Below the pieces are notes generated by a model that was not told the origin of the DNA, made no database searches, and saw nothing but the letters and a program-made list of their open reading frames with translations. The translations under genes were made by a program, and so were the position numbers. Below are positions 1 through 6,302 of a stretch of 6,302 bases of DNA, piece by piece. Numbering within the stretch: the stretch's first letter is position 1; each line of letters starts with the position of its first letter. Source of the DNA: Flavobacteriales bacterium (lineage in GTDB: Bacteria > Bacteroidota > Bacteroidia > Flavobacteriales_D > Sanyastnellaceae); the NCBI GenBank assembly GCA_947460525.1, contig CANHIV010000068.1, forward strand, positions 1-6,302. Direction: 5' to 3'.

Positions 1-107
1 GGTAAAAAAAGAATGTAATAAAATTCAAAGTACAGAGAAATACCTAGGACGAGAACAAACAGCAATCCCAATAAAACGGCAACATTTTTCCAATCCCTAT
101 GCTGCAT
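1..107 (-). CDS. N-terminal fragment of a membrane protein, probably O-antigen polymerase/ligase type (runs off the left edge)
   Basis: The gene starts at the ATG at 107-105 and is open to the window edge, giving 35 codons. The short polar start MQHRDWK is followed by a strongly hydrophobic stretch (about residues 9-25) and then an aromatic run, YFEFYYILFL, with no charge except one Glu. This is what the first membrane span of a multi-pass protein looks like. The start lies three bases after the stop of the Wzz-type gene, so the two are surely co-transcribed and probably translationally coupled. In Bacteroidota polysaccharide loci a Wzy/WaaL-like O-antigen polymerase or ligase often follows Wzz, and the aromatic-rich start fits that family. 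The family call is inference from context and a short N-terminus; another polytopic export protein is possible. That it is a coding start is fairly sure. Confidence 0.6.
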   Translation of the reverse strand, partial: MQHRDWKNVAVLLGLLFVLVLGISLYFEFYYILFL

Positions 108-110
108 GAC

Positions 111-1121
111 TTACACCGTGCCAGAAGAACGCAAATCCTTCCAATGTCCCAAAAACAAAATAACAAAGACGCCAAAAATCAGTGCGGATAATGTAGAAAC
201 CACTACAATCAACCAACGGATGGGATATGACTTTTTATCCGCCTCAGAAGCGTTGTCCAAAATAAATTTAGATGGCAAATCAGAATCAATGTCAATCTTC
301 ATCAACTCATGGCGCTTCTTTAAAATGTCCAACTTCTCGTGGGCGGCCTCAATGTCCAATTCCAACTTATTGAAAATTGTTCCAAATTTTGAAATGCGAT
401 CCATTTCCATTTTAATCTCCATTGCTCGATCCGGATGTCCCTTGGAAATGGAGGCGCTGTAGTCCTTCATCAAAGCCTCAATTTGATCCTTATAATCATA
501 GACCCCTTGACGACGCAAAACATTCATGCTATCTTCCATCGACTTCAATTCAGATTCCTGGAATCGCAAAGTAGCTTCCGCATAATTAAAAGCATCTCTG
601 GCGCGTTCACTGCGCATTCTATTGCTCACAGAGTCCGTATACTCAGCTATCGCATTGGCCATTTCCATGGCGCGCTTTGGACTTTCATCCAACACCTCAA
701 TCTCAATACCACCAAACTTGGTCAAACTTGCACTAACATTATCATTGTACTTTTTACCAATCAGCGTGTTGGCTCCAGATTCTGTTTTGGGAATCTCGTA
801 CACTGTCCACAAGTCGAAACGCTGAATTACCTTAGATTTGATTTGATCAGAATTGATAATCTGCATCAAACGTTCGGCATCTTCTTCCTCACCATAGGCC
901 AAAACGTCTTCCTTTTTTTGCTCCTCCATCAACTGCTCCCCAAAAGAATGCTGCTGCGTGGCAAACAATACCACCGTACTCTTGTAACGCTCTGGAATAA
1001 AAAAAGAAACAACAGCCGAAACAATCGCAGCTGCCAAACCAATAATCATCAACTTCTTTCTGTTCTTAAGAACAATCACGACCAAATTCTCTGAAGACGC
1101 TGCTGAGTTCAAGTTTTCCAT
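111..1121 (-). CDS. Wzz-type polysaccharide chain-length determinant (polysaccharide co-polymerase)
   Basis: This 336-aa inner-membrane protein has the Wzz/PCP layout. There is a short cytoplasmic N-terminus, a first membrane span at about residues 23-42, and then FIPERYKSTVVLF, the usual start of the periplasmic domain. A charged, helix-rich periplasmic region follows, with likely coiled coil at about 170-275. A second span lies at about 302-325, preceded by DKKSYPIRW, which matches the conserved proline-containing segment before the second span. The protein ends 11 residues later, so it has no fused tyrosine-kinase domain. Proteins of this type set the length of O-antigen or capsule chains made by a Wzy polymerase. 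It is the first gene of a leftward operon and the next gene begins three bases after its stop, which suits a Wzz-Wzy pairing. The start at 1121 places MENLNS before the first span and has no Shine-Dalgarno sequence, as is common in Bacteroidota. The domain call is firm; the polymer is unknown. Confidence 0.87.
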   Translation of the reverse strand: MENLNSAASSENLVVIVLKNRKKLMIIGLAAAIVSAVVSFFIPERYKSTVVLFATQQHSFGEQLMEEQKKEDVLAYGEEEDAERLMQIINSDQIKSKVIQRFDLWTVYEIPKTESGANTLIGKKYNDNVSASLTKFGGIEIEVLDESPKRAMEMANAIAEYTDSVSNRMRSERARDAFNYAEATLRFQESELKSMEDSMNVLRRQGVYDYKDQIEALMKDYSASISKGHPDRAMEIKMEMDRISKFGTIFNKLELDIEAAHEKLDILKKRHELMKIDIDSDLPSKFILDNASEADKKSYPIRWLIVVVSTLSALIFGVFVILFLGHWKDLRSSGTV

Positions 1122-1177
1122 ACTTTTCTACAAAATGAATTAACAAACGACAAACCTGCCGAAATATTTTGCGATTG

Positions 1178-1210
1178 CAATTTTACGGCTTTTTTCACTC
1201 TTCCTTGAAA
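1178..1210 (-). promoter_or_regulatory. Weak candidate promoter for the wzz-type operon
   Basis: Read on the minus strand, TAAAATTG (1185-1178) differs at one position from the Bacteroidota -7 consensus TAnnTTTG. A TTTC (1210-1207) lies 21 bp upstream of it, near where the TTTG-like -33 element is expected. Transcription would begin some 50 bases before the wzz-type start codon. Both boxes are imperfect in an AT-rich region, so this is only a candidate. Some promoter must lie between 1122 and 1279, because the neighbour upstream is divergent. Confidence 0.22.
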
Positions 1211-1216
1211 ATCTGA

Positions 1217-2791
<1,575 letters not shown>

Positions 2792-2796
2792 TCAAT

Positions 2797-3033
2797 ATGC
2801 ATATCGAAATCATCACCCCCGACACTACTCTTTTCTCCGGCGAAGCCACTTATGTGTATCTTCCTGGTAGCGATGGTAGCTTAGGTGTAATGAATAACCA
2901 CGCTCCCCTTATTTCTAGCTTGAAAAAAGGTACCCTCCGCGTTAAAGACAGTTCAGGGAAGGAAACAACCTTTCAAGTGAACGGCGGTACTGTTGAAGTA
3001 TTGAACAACAAGGTGGTAGTTTTGGCTGAATAA
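2797..3033 (+). CDS. atpC: F1Fo ATP synthase subunit epsilon, short form with only the N-terminal domain
   Basis: The epsilon subunit belongs to the central stalk of F1 and joins gamma to the c-ring. The 78-aa product begins MHIEIITPDTTLFSGEA and carries the family hallmark GSLGVMNNHAPLISSL (residues 28-43), followed by beta-strands to VLNNKVVVLAE at the end. This covers only the N-terminal beta-sandwich. E. coli epsilon is about 139 aa and has in addition a two-helix C-terminal domain, the part that can insert into F1 and block ATP hydrolysis. That domain is absent. The two in-frame TAA/TAA stops and the nearby terminator suggest a natural end rather than a frameshift. Short epsilon subunits are known in Bacteroidota. 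The gene starts 5 bp after atpD and must be co-expressed with it. Confidence 0.95.
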   Translation: MHIEIITPDTTLFSGEATYVYLPGSDGSLGVMNNHAPLISSLKKGTLRVKDSSGKETTFQVNGGTVEVLNNKVVVLAE

Positions 3034-3049
3034 TAATTGTGATATTCAC

Positions 3050-3081
3050 AAAAAAAGGCGATCAGCGGGTCGCCTTTTTTG
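3050..3081 (+). terminator. Rho-independent terminator of atpDC
   Basis: A hairpin pairs AAAAAAGGCGA (3051-3061) with TCGCCTTTTTT (3070-3080) around the 8-base loop TCAGCGGG. The GC core is 5 bp and is flanked by an A-run and a T-run, so it could also work on the opposite strand. It lies 16 bp beyond the atpC stop. A small inverted repeat GTGA-TAT-TCAC sits directly before it (3039-3049). Confidence 0.88.
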
Positions 3082-3128
3082 TTTATATCTCATTCTTATA
3101 GACCACGTATTGGAACCTCCAAAATCAA

Positions 3129-3149
3129 ATTGCATAATAATAATGCAAT
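3129..3149. repeat. Small inverted repeat between the convergent operons
   Basis: Perfect 7-base arms ATTGCAT (3129-3135) and ATGCAAT (3143-3149) flank the spacer AATAATA. It directly adjoins the T-tract of the minus-strand terminator. It may be a weak extra hairpin or a chance palindrome in AT-rich DNA; no function can be assigned. The rest of the gap between the two terminators (3082-3128) holds nothing I recognise. Confidence 0.45.
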
Positions 3150-3176
3150 AAAAAAAGGCCGGATTACCCGGCCTTT
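3150..3176 (-). terminator. Rho-independent terminator of the PstS-like/TPR operon
   Basis: Read on the minus strand, AAAGGCCGG (3176-3168) pairs over 9 bp with CCGGCCTTT (3162-3154) around a 5-base loop, and the T-tract runs on to 3151. It lies about 20 bp beyond the stop of the TPR gene at 3196. With the atpC terminator about 70 bp away it insulates the two convergent operons. Confidence 0.9.
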
Positions 3177-3195
3177 CAATCTGTTAAACTGAATG

Positions 3196-5001
3196 CTATT
3201 TGTTCTCTATTGGCGCATCTTGTGGCTGCTCAGCTGGAGCAGGATTCAATGCCGGAATCAAAGTACAAGTGGATGGGTCCACAGTTTGCATTTCCTTTTC
3301 TGCCATCATCTCATTTGCTCTTTTGTGAGCACCATCCAATTGCAATACTACGTTCCATGCAGCCTTGGCACATGGGTCATTTCCCGTTCTTGCATAGTAT
3401 ACACCCAAGTAGTCATACGCCTCAATCAAACCTTTCTTATTCTTTTCAATTTGTGTTTGATCTTTGGTAACACGTGCAATAAATTTCTCAAAATGTGGTT
3501 TCGCCAATCCTTTGAAATCTGTTGTGCTTTCCATTCTGTTATTGGCCTTTGCACGGAATAACGTTGCATCAAAATATTTCTCTTCAGCAAGTGTCAAAAC
3601 TGAATCTGCTTTTGTATAATTCTTGGACAAATAATAATTCAATCCCAAATTAAAATGATCGATTGGCTGTGCCCCAAATCGAGCAATACGCTTCTCTTGC
3701 CATTTGGCCGCTTGATCATACTTCTTGGACTTCTTATAAATCTCAATGATTTCTTCATAACCTGCATGATAAGAGGTATCCAACTTCATAGCCTCTTCAA
3801 TCATAACAACACCTAAGCTGTCTTTGCCCAATGAAGCCAACAATCTTCCTTTTAGTGCATAGTCATTACCCGTAATGTAAGAAGGATCAGTTGCCTTCTG
3901 CATAAACATCTCAACATTCTCCAAACCTTTGGCGTAATCTCCTGTTTCCAAGCAAGTATAGGCCAATACACGGTACATGATAAAGTTGTTAGGGTTACAT
4001 GGCAATGCGGCTTCCAATTTCTGCATAGCGTTGGCGTAATCCTTTGCCAAATACAAGAACGTGGCATAGCGCTGAGAAACACTACATGAGTTGTTCAATT
4101 CCAAATATTTTTGATAAGTCTCAACAGCTTGAGCATAGCGCCCAGCAGATTTCAACAACTCTGCTTTCTCACGATATGCAGGTGCATATTGAGGATTAAT
4201 CTTAATCGCCTCGTTATAAAACTCCAAAGCTTGATCCCAGTTCTCAACTTGCTTGTACAACTTACCTTTTCTCAAAACCGCGTCTGAATTCAAAGGATCA
4301 ACGCCAATGGCTTTGTTGTAAAAAGCAATCGCTTTACTCAAATTGCTGGCTTCAATACCAGATGCAAACTGACGTGCCGCCTCTTCATAATCTCCCCAAA
4401 CCACATACAAATCACGATTCTTAGGGTTTTTCTTCTCCACCTCTTGCAATTGAACCAATGCTTTTGGTAAATCTTCTTTGGTACCATAAGCAGAATAAAC
4501 AGCTGCCAATTCCAACATGGCATCCTGCAACATGTCTTTCATTTGCTTGTTCTTCTTTCCCTCTGCAATTTTCTCCGTTGCATAAGTCAATTTAGTATCC
4601 ATACCCGCATGATCCTTCTTCAAACCTTTCACACGACCCGCTCCGATGTGATTCAATGGATTTACATCCATGATGCGGATTCCTTTCTCAAAATAGATAT
4701 TGGCACTGTCTACTTTCTCATTCATGAAAGCGATATTGTCCATTTCTGTCAATGCCCACTCCATGTAATTGTCACCCAATTCATAATAAGCAGTAGATAA
4801 AGTCAATGCCGCTCCGGGCTCCTGACGTGCCATTGCACCATTGGCAAAACCAATGAGGGCCTGATAATCAGCTGCAGCCTTTCCAAACTGCTCATTTCTT
4901 TTCTTCTGTCCTGCACTTTGCAATGTCACTTGCGCATTGCCCATCAACACCATGCATAACGCAACTACTGTGAATGTGATGGTTCTTACAACTTGATTCA
5001 T
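3196..5001 (-). CDS. Secreted tetratricopeptide-repeat (TPR) protein
   Basis: This 601-aa protein has an N-terminal signal peptide (residues 1-23, hydrophobic VVALCMVLMG, likely cut at GNA|Q), so it should act in the periplasm. Helical TPR-like units fill most of the length. The clearest are about 237-270 (ending EAIKINP) and 271-304 (ending KYLELNN). More degenerate units lie at about 305-337, 338-371, 376-409, 411-444, 446-479 and 523-556, and a probable one at 196-236 ends KAIGVDP. The last 20 residues are Pro/Ala-rich (ALNPAPAEQPQDAP) and probably unstructured. TPR arrays bind proteins and have no catalytic role of their own, so the partner is unknown. The start is 5 bp after the PstS-like stop, which implies co-transcription. 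Proteins of this kind often lie next to TonB/PstS-like genes in Bacteroidota, and a role in envelope assembly or transport is inference only. Confidence 0.88.
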   Translation of the reverse strand: MNQVVRTITFTVVALCMVLMGNAQVTLQSAGQKKRNEQFGKAAADYQALIGFANGAMARQEPGAALTLSTAYYELGDNYMEWALTEMDNIAFMNEKVDSANIYFEKGIRIMDVNPLNHIGAGRVKGLKKDHAGMDTKLTYATEKIAEGKKNKQMKDMLQDAMLELAAVYSAYGTKEDLPKALVQLQEVEKKNPKNRDLYVVWGDYEEAARQFASGIEASNLSKAIAFYNKAIGVDPLNSDAVLRKGKLYKQVENWDQALEFYNEAIKINPQYAPAYREKAELLKSAGRYAQAVETYQKYLELNNSCSVSQRYATFLYLAKDYANAMQKLEAALPCNPNNFIMYRVLAYTCLETGDYAKGLENVEMFMQKATDPSYITGNDYALKGRLLASLGKDSLGVVMIEEAMKLDTSYHAGYEEIIEIYKKSKKYDQAAKWQEKRIARFGAQPIDHFNLGLNYYLSKNYTKADSVLTLAEEKYFDATLFRAKANNRMESTTDFKGLAKPHFEKFIARVTKDQTQIEKNKKGLIEAYDYLGVYYARTGNDPCAKAAWNVVLQLDGAHKRANEMMAEKEMQTVDPSTCTLIPALNPAPAEQPQDAPIENK

Positions 5002-5006
5002 AACTC

Positions 5007-5930
5007 TTATTGTTTGATTTTAATAGTTCTTACTGGAGACTTGGCCGCAACCATACCCATTTTGTGAATAATCAATTGCCCCTTCTCTCCTGCGAGGAAA
5101 GAGACAAAGCCCGTGCCAACCGTTTCTTTCAATCCTGTGCGAATGGCATAAACATCTCTTCTGTAGGGATAAGACTGATCATAAATATACGCTTGGTATG
5201 GGCCTCTCGGCATTTTGGCCTGGTATTTATTTTTGTCATTTATAACACCAATCGGTTTCACTTTTCCTCGGATGGCCTTGGCTGTAGCATCTTCTCTATC
5301 ACTCAACCATGAAACACTGATGACACCAATAGCCTCTGGATGTGAAGCCACATACGCTATAACATCCTCATTTTTTTCAGTAGCAAAAAAGTTCTCAGGA
5401 ATGGGCGCATTTTGCAAAAACTCCTCACGAACAAAACGAGCATTGCATGAAGCTTTGTTATCAATTACAACGCGAATATCCCCTTTCGTTTTTCCACCCA
5501 CTTCCTTCCAAGATTTTACTTTTCCGGACATGATCGATTTGATTTGATCAGTAGTCAACGCCGTGTCCAAACTTGCAGGGTGCACAATAAAGGCAACACC
5601 ATCAATCGCAATACGAACCATTTCAGGAAAACGCTTCTTGGATTCAAACATCTTCAATTCCTCATCAGTCAACTTGCGATTGATAATAGCTCCTTGAATG
5701 CTATCCTTCAACAACAATTGTATCACTTCAGTTTCTGGCAAGTATTGCGCGTTGACTTTGGCATCTGAATAGAACTCTTGAAAAACATCAATTTCGGATT
5801 CCATCATCATGCTGTAGGAAATGTCCACACCTAGCTTTAACGTTCCTGAAGAAATAGACTCTCCAGAACGATCGTAATTGCCGCAGGCCAATCCCGATAG
5901 TAACAATACAATTACAATTGCATTTCTCAT
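5007..5930 (-). CDS. PstS-like periplasmic substrate-binding protein, probable lipoprotein
   Basis: This 307-aa protein resembles PstS-type binding proteins of phosphate ABC transporters. Family-like stretches are LKLGVDISYS (31-40), AIDGVAFIVHP (108-118), LTTDQIKSIMSGKVKSWKEVGG (125-146, the usual 'L..I..G.i..W...GG' segment), HPEAIGVISVSWL (197-209) and YPYRRDVYAI (254-263). An in-frame ATG 27 codons upstream exists, but 5930 is preferred. It gives a proper signal peptide, MRNAIVIVLLLSGLAC, with Cys16 as a possible lipid site (the lipobox GLAC is not canonical), and its ATG overlaps the previous stop as ATGA. The loops that bind phosphate in classical PstS are not recognisable: Ser-Met-Met-Met at 40-43, and ASCNARF at 160-166 where a DGSGT-like motif is expected. 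No PstA/B/C transporter genes are nearby. The ligand may therefore not be phosphate. Fold call firm, function open. Confidence 0.85.
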   Translation of the reverse strand: MRNAIVIVLLLSGLACGNYDRSGESISSGTLKLGVDISYSMMMESEIDVFQEFYSDAKVNAQYLPETEVIQLLLKDSIQGAIINRKLTDEELKMFESKKRFPEMVRIAIDGVAFIVHPASLDTALTTDQIKSIMSGKVKSWKEVGGKTKGDIRVVIDNKASCNARFVREEFLQNAPIPENFFATEKNEDVIAYVASHPEAIGVISVSWLSDREDATAKAIRGKVKPIGVINDKNKYQAKMPRGPYQAYIYDQSYPYRRDVYAIRTGLKETVGTGFVSFLAGEKGQLIIHKMGMVAAKSPVRTIKIKQ

Positions 5931-6127
5931 GATTTCAGTTGTTTGATTATTCGTCTTGACCGCACCACTGCGTACAAACCGATGATTGTACCAAATGCAT
6001 ATCGTCTCCACCCGGGTAACGCCACTTCAAATAGCTCACTTGAAAAAACCAATACCGACGTCACTACCATCACCAATATGGTAAAAAGGGACAATATTTG
6101 AACGATTGATAATTTCGGGAATGACAT
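5927..6127 (-). CDS. Small membrane protein with two predicted spans, unknown function
   Basis: A 66-aa protein with a first hydrophobic segment at about residues 9-29 (ILSLFTILVMVVTSVLVF) and a second, weaker one at about 42-55 (YAFGTIIGLYAVV). It ends in a very basic tail, RSRRIIKQLKS, which by the positive-inside rule should face the cytoplasm. I do not recognise a named family. Its stop overlaps the start of the PstS-like gene by 4 bases (ATGA), which argues strongly that it is real and translationally coupled to that gene. Small two-span proteins in this position, between TonB/ExbD genes and a PstS-like gene, occur in other Bacteroidota as far as I recall. A role beside the TonB system or in anchoring the binding protein is a guess. 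Confidence 0.78.
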   Translation of the reverse strand: MSFPKLSIVQILSLFTILVMVVTSVLVFSSELFEVALPGWRRYAFGTIIGLYAVVRSRRIIKQLKS

Positions 6128-6177
6128 GCGGCGCTAAGATACAACGGGAAAACGAATGCGCTAATGATTTAGAAAAC

Positions 6178-6201
6178 AAAAGGGAGTTTTCACTCCCTTT
6201 T
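6178..6201 (-). terminator. Hairpin terminator after the tonB-type gene
   Basis: AAAAGGGAGT (6178-6187) pairs perfectly over 10 bp with ACTCCCTTTT (6192-6201) around the 4-base loop TTTC. It lies 5 bp past the tonB-type stop on the minus strand and 50 bp before the start of the small membrane protein. The minus-strand T-tract is short (TTTTGTTTT), so some read-through into the next genes is plausible. The plus strand has the better T-run (6196 on), but no plus-strand gene ends here. Confidence 0.75.
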
Positions 6202-6206
6202 TTATT

Positions 6207-6302
6207 TTAGTTCAACGTAAACTTAATAGGTATCCTCATTCGATAGCGAACAGAATTACCGTTCATTTTTGCTGGAGTAAACTTCTTCTTCAATTTCTGA
6301 AC
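6207..6302 (-). CDS. C-terminal end of a TonB-family energy transducer (runs off the right edge)
   Basis: The last 31 codons of a minus-strand gene are present, ending at the TAA at 6209-6207. The peptide contains KKKFTPAKMNGNSVRYRMRI and ends PIKFTLN. This is the final beta-strand region of the TonB C-terminal domain, where 'F.PA..NG..V......P..F.L' is characteristic. The domain contacts the TonB box of outer-membrane receptors and passes on energy from the ExbB/ExbD motor. The N-terminal span and proline-rich linker lie outside the window. The family call rests on this short but distinctive tail. Confidence 0.85.
   Translation of the reverse strand, partial: VQKLKKKFTPAKMNGNSVRYRMRIPIKFTLN

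Noticed and set aside
435..1094. Long plus-strand open frame of 219 codons opposite the Wzz-type gene
   Set aside because: It lies wholly within the antisense of a well-supported gene, has a low-complexity, His/Asn/Ile/Leu-rich composition, and resembles no protein I know.
3034..3195. Possible small RNA or hidden gene between the convergent operons
   Set aside because: The 162 bp are accounted for by two terminators and a short palindrome; no promoter-like element or sizeable open frame is visible.
3193..3561. Plus-strand open frame opposite the 3' end of the TPR gene
   Set aside because: Rich in Trp, Cys and Phe without domain logic; an antisense shadow of a gene with a clear signal peptide and TPR units.
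5931..6011. Upstream in-frame extension of the PstS-like gene (27 extra codons)
   Set aside because: The extension (METICIWYNH...) would put a polar stretch before the signal peptide and overlap most of the small membrane protein gene; the ATG at 5930 gives a normal signal peptide and an ATGA junction.
6130..6145. Possible -7 box for the small membrane protein operon (minus strand TATCTTAG)
   Set aside because: One mismatch to TAnnTTTG, no TTTG-like -33 element at the right distance, and it would leave a leader of only about 10 bases.

Overview
This looks like an ordinary chromosomal segment from a member of the Bacteroidota, most likely of flavobacterial type. Four things point there. An atpD-atpC pair stands apart from any other ATP synthase gene. 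The atpC product is very short and ends after the beta-sandwich domain. A perfect Bacteroidota-type -7 box (TAnnTTTG) lies just before atpD, with no Shine-Dalgarno sequence. A TonB / PstS-like / TPR gene series resembles clusters I know from this phylum. The genus cannot be told from the sequence.

Left part (1-1121, minus strand): a surface-polysaccharide operon reads leftward out of the window. Its first gene encodes a Wzz-type chain-length determinant with two membrane spans and a coiled-coil periplasmic part. Three bases after its stop begins a second gene, of which only the first 35 codons are present. That fragment is a hydrophobic N-terminus, consistent with an O-antigen polymerase/ligase-type membrane protein. 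A 158-bp divergent intergenic region (1122-1279) separates this operon from the ATP synthase genes and carries the clear atpD promoter.

Centre (1280-3081, plus strand): atpD (F1 beta, 503 aa, all catalytic motifs intact, two insertions relative to E. coli) and atpC (epsilon, 78 aa, no C-terminal helical domain) form a compact two-gene operon. A strong hairpin terminator follows.

Right part (3150-6302, minus strand): a convergent set of genes reads leftward. From upstream to downstream they are the last 31 residues of a TonB-type protein followed by a hairpin terminator, a 66-aa protein with two predicted membrane segments, a divergent PstS-like periplasmic binding protein (probably a lipoprotein) whose start overlaps the previous stop as ATGA, and a 601-aa secreted TPR protein 5 bp further on. 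The series ends at a second strong hairpin terminator. The three complete genes look like one translationally coupled unit acting in the envelope, probably linked to the TonB energy-transduction system beyond the right edge.

I found no rRNA, tRNA, CRISPR array, insertion sequence or phage gene. Nothing here is clearly a new system. The part that most deserves a second look is the coupled two-span protein / PstS-like / TPR unit behind tonB, because the binding protein seems to lack the usual phosphate-binding loops.
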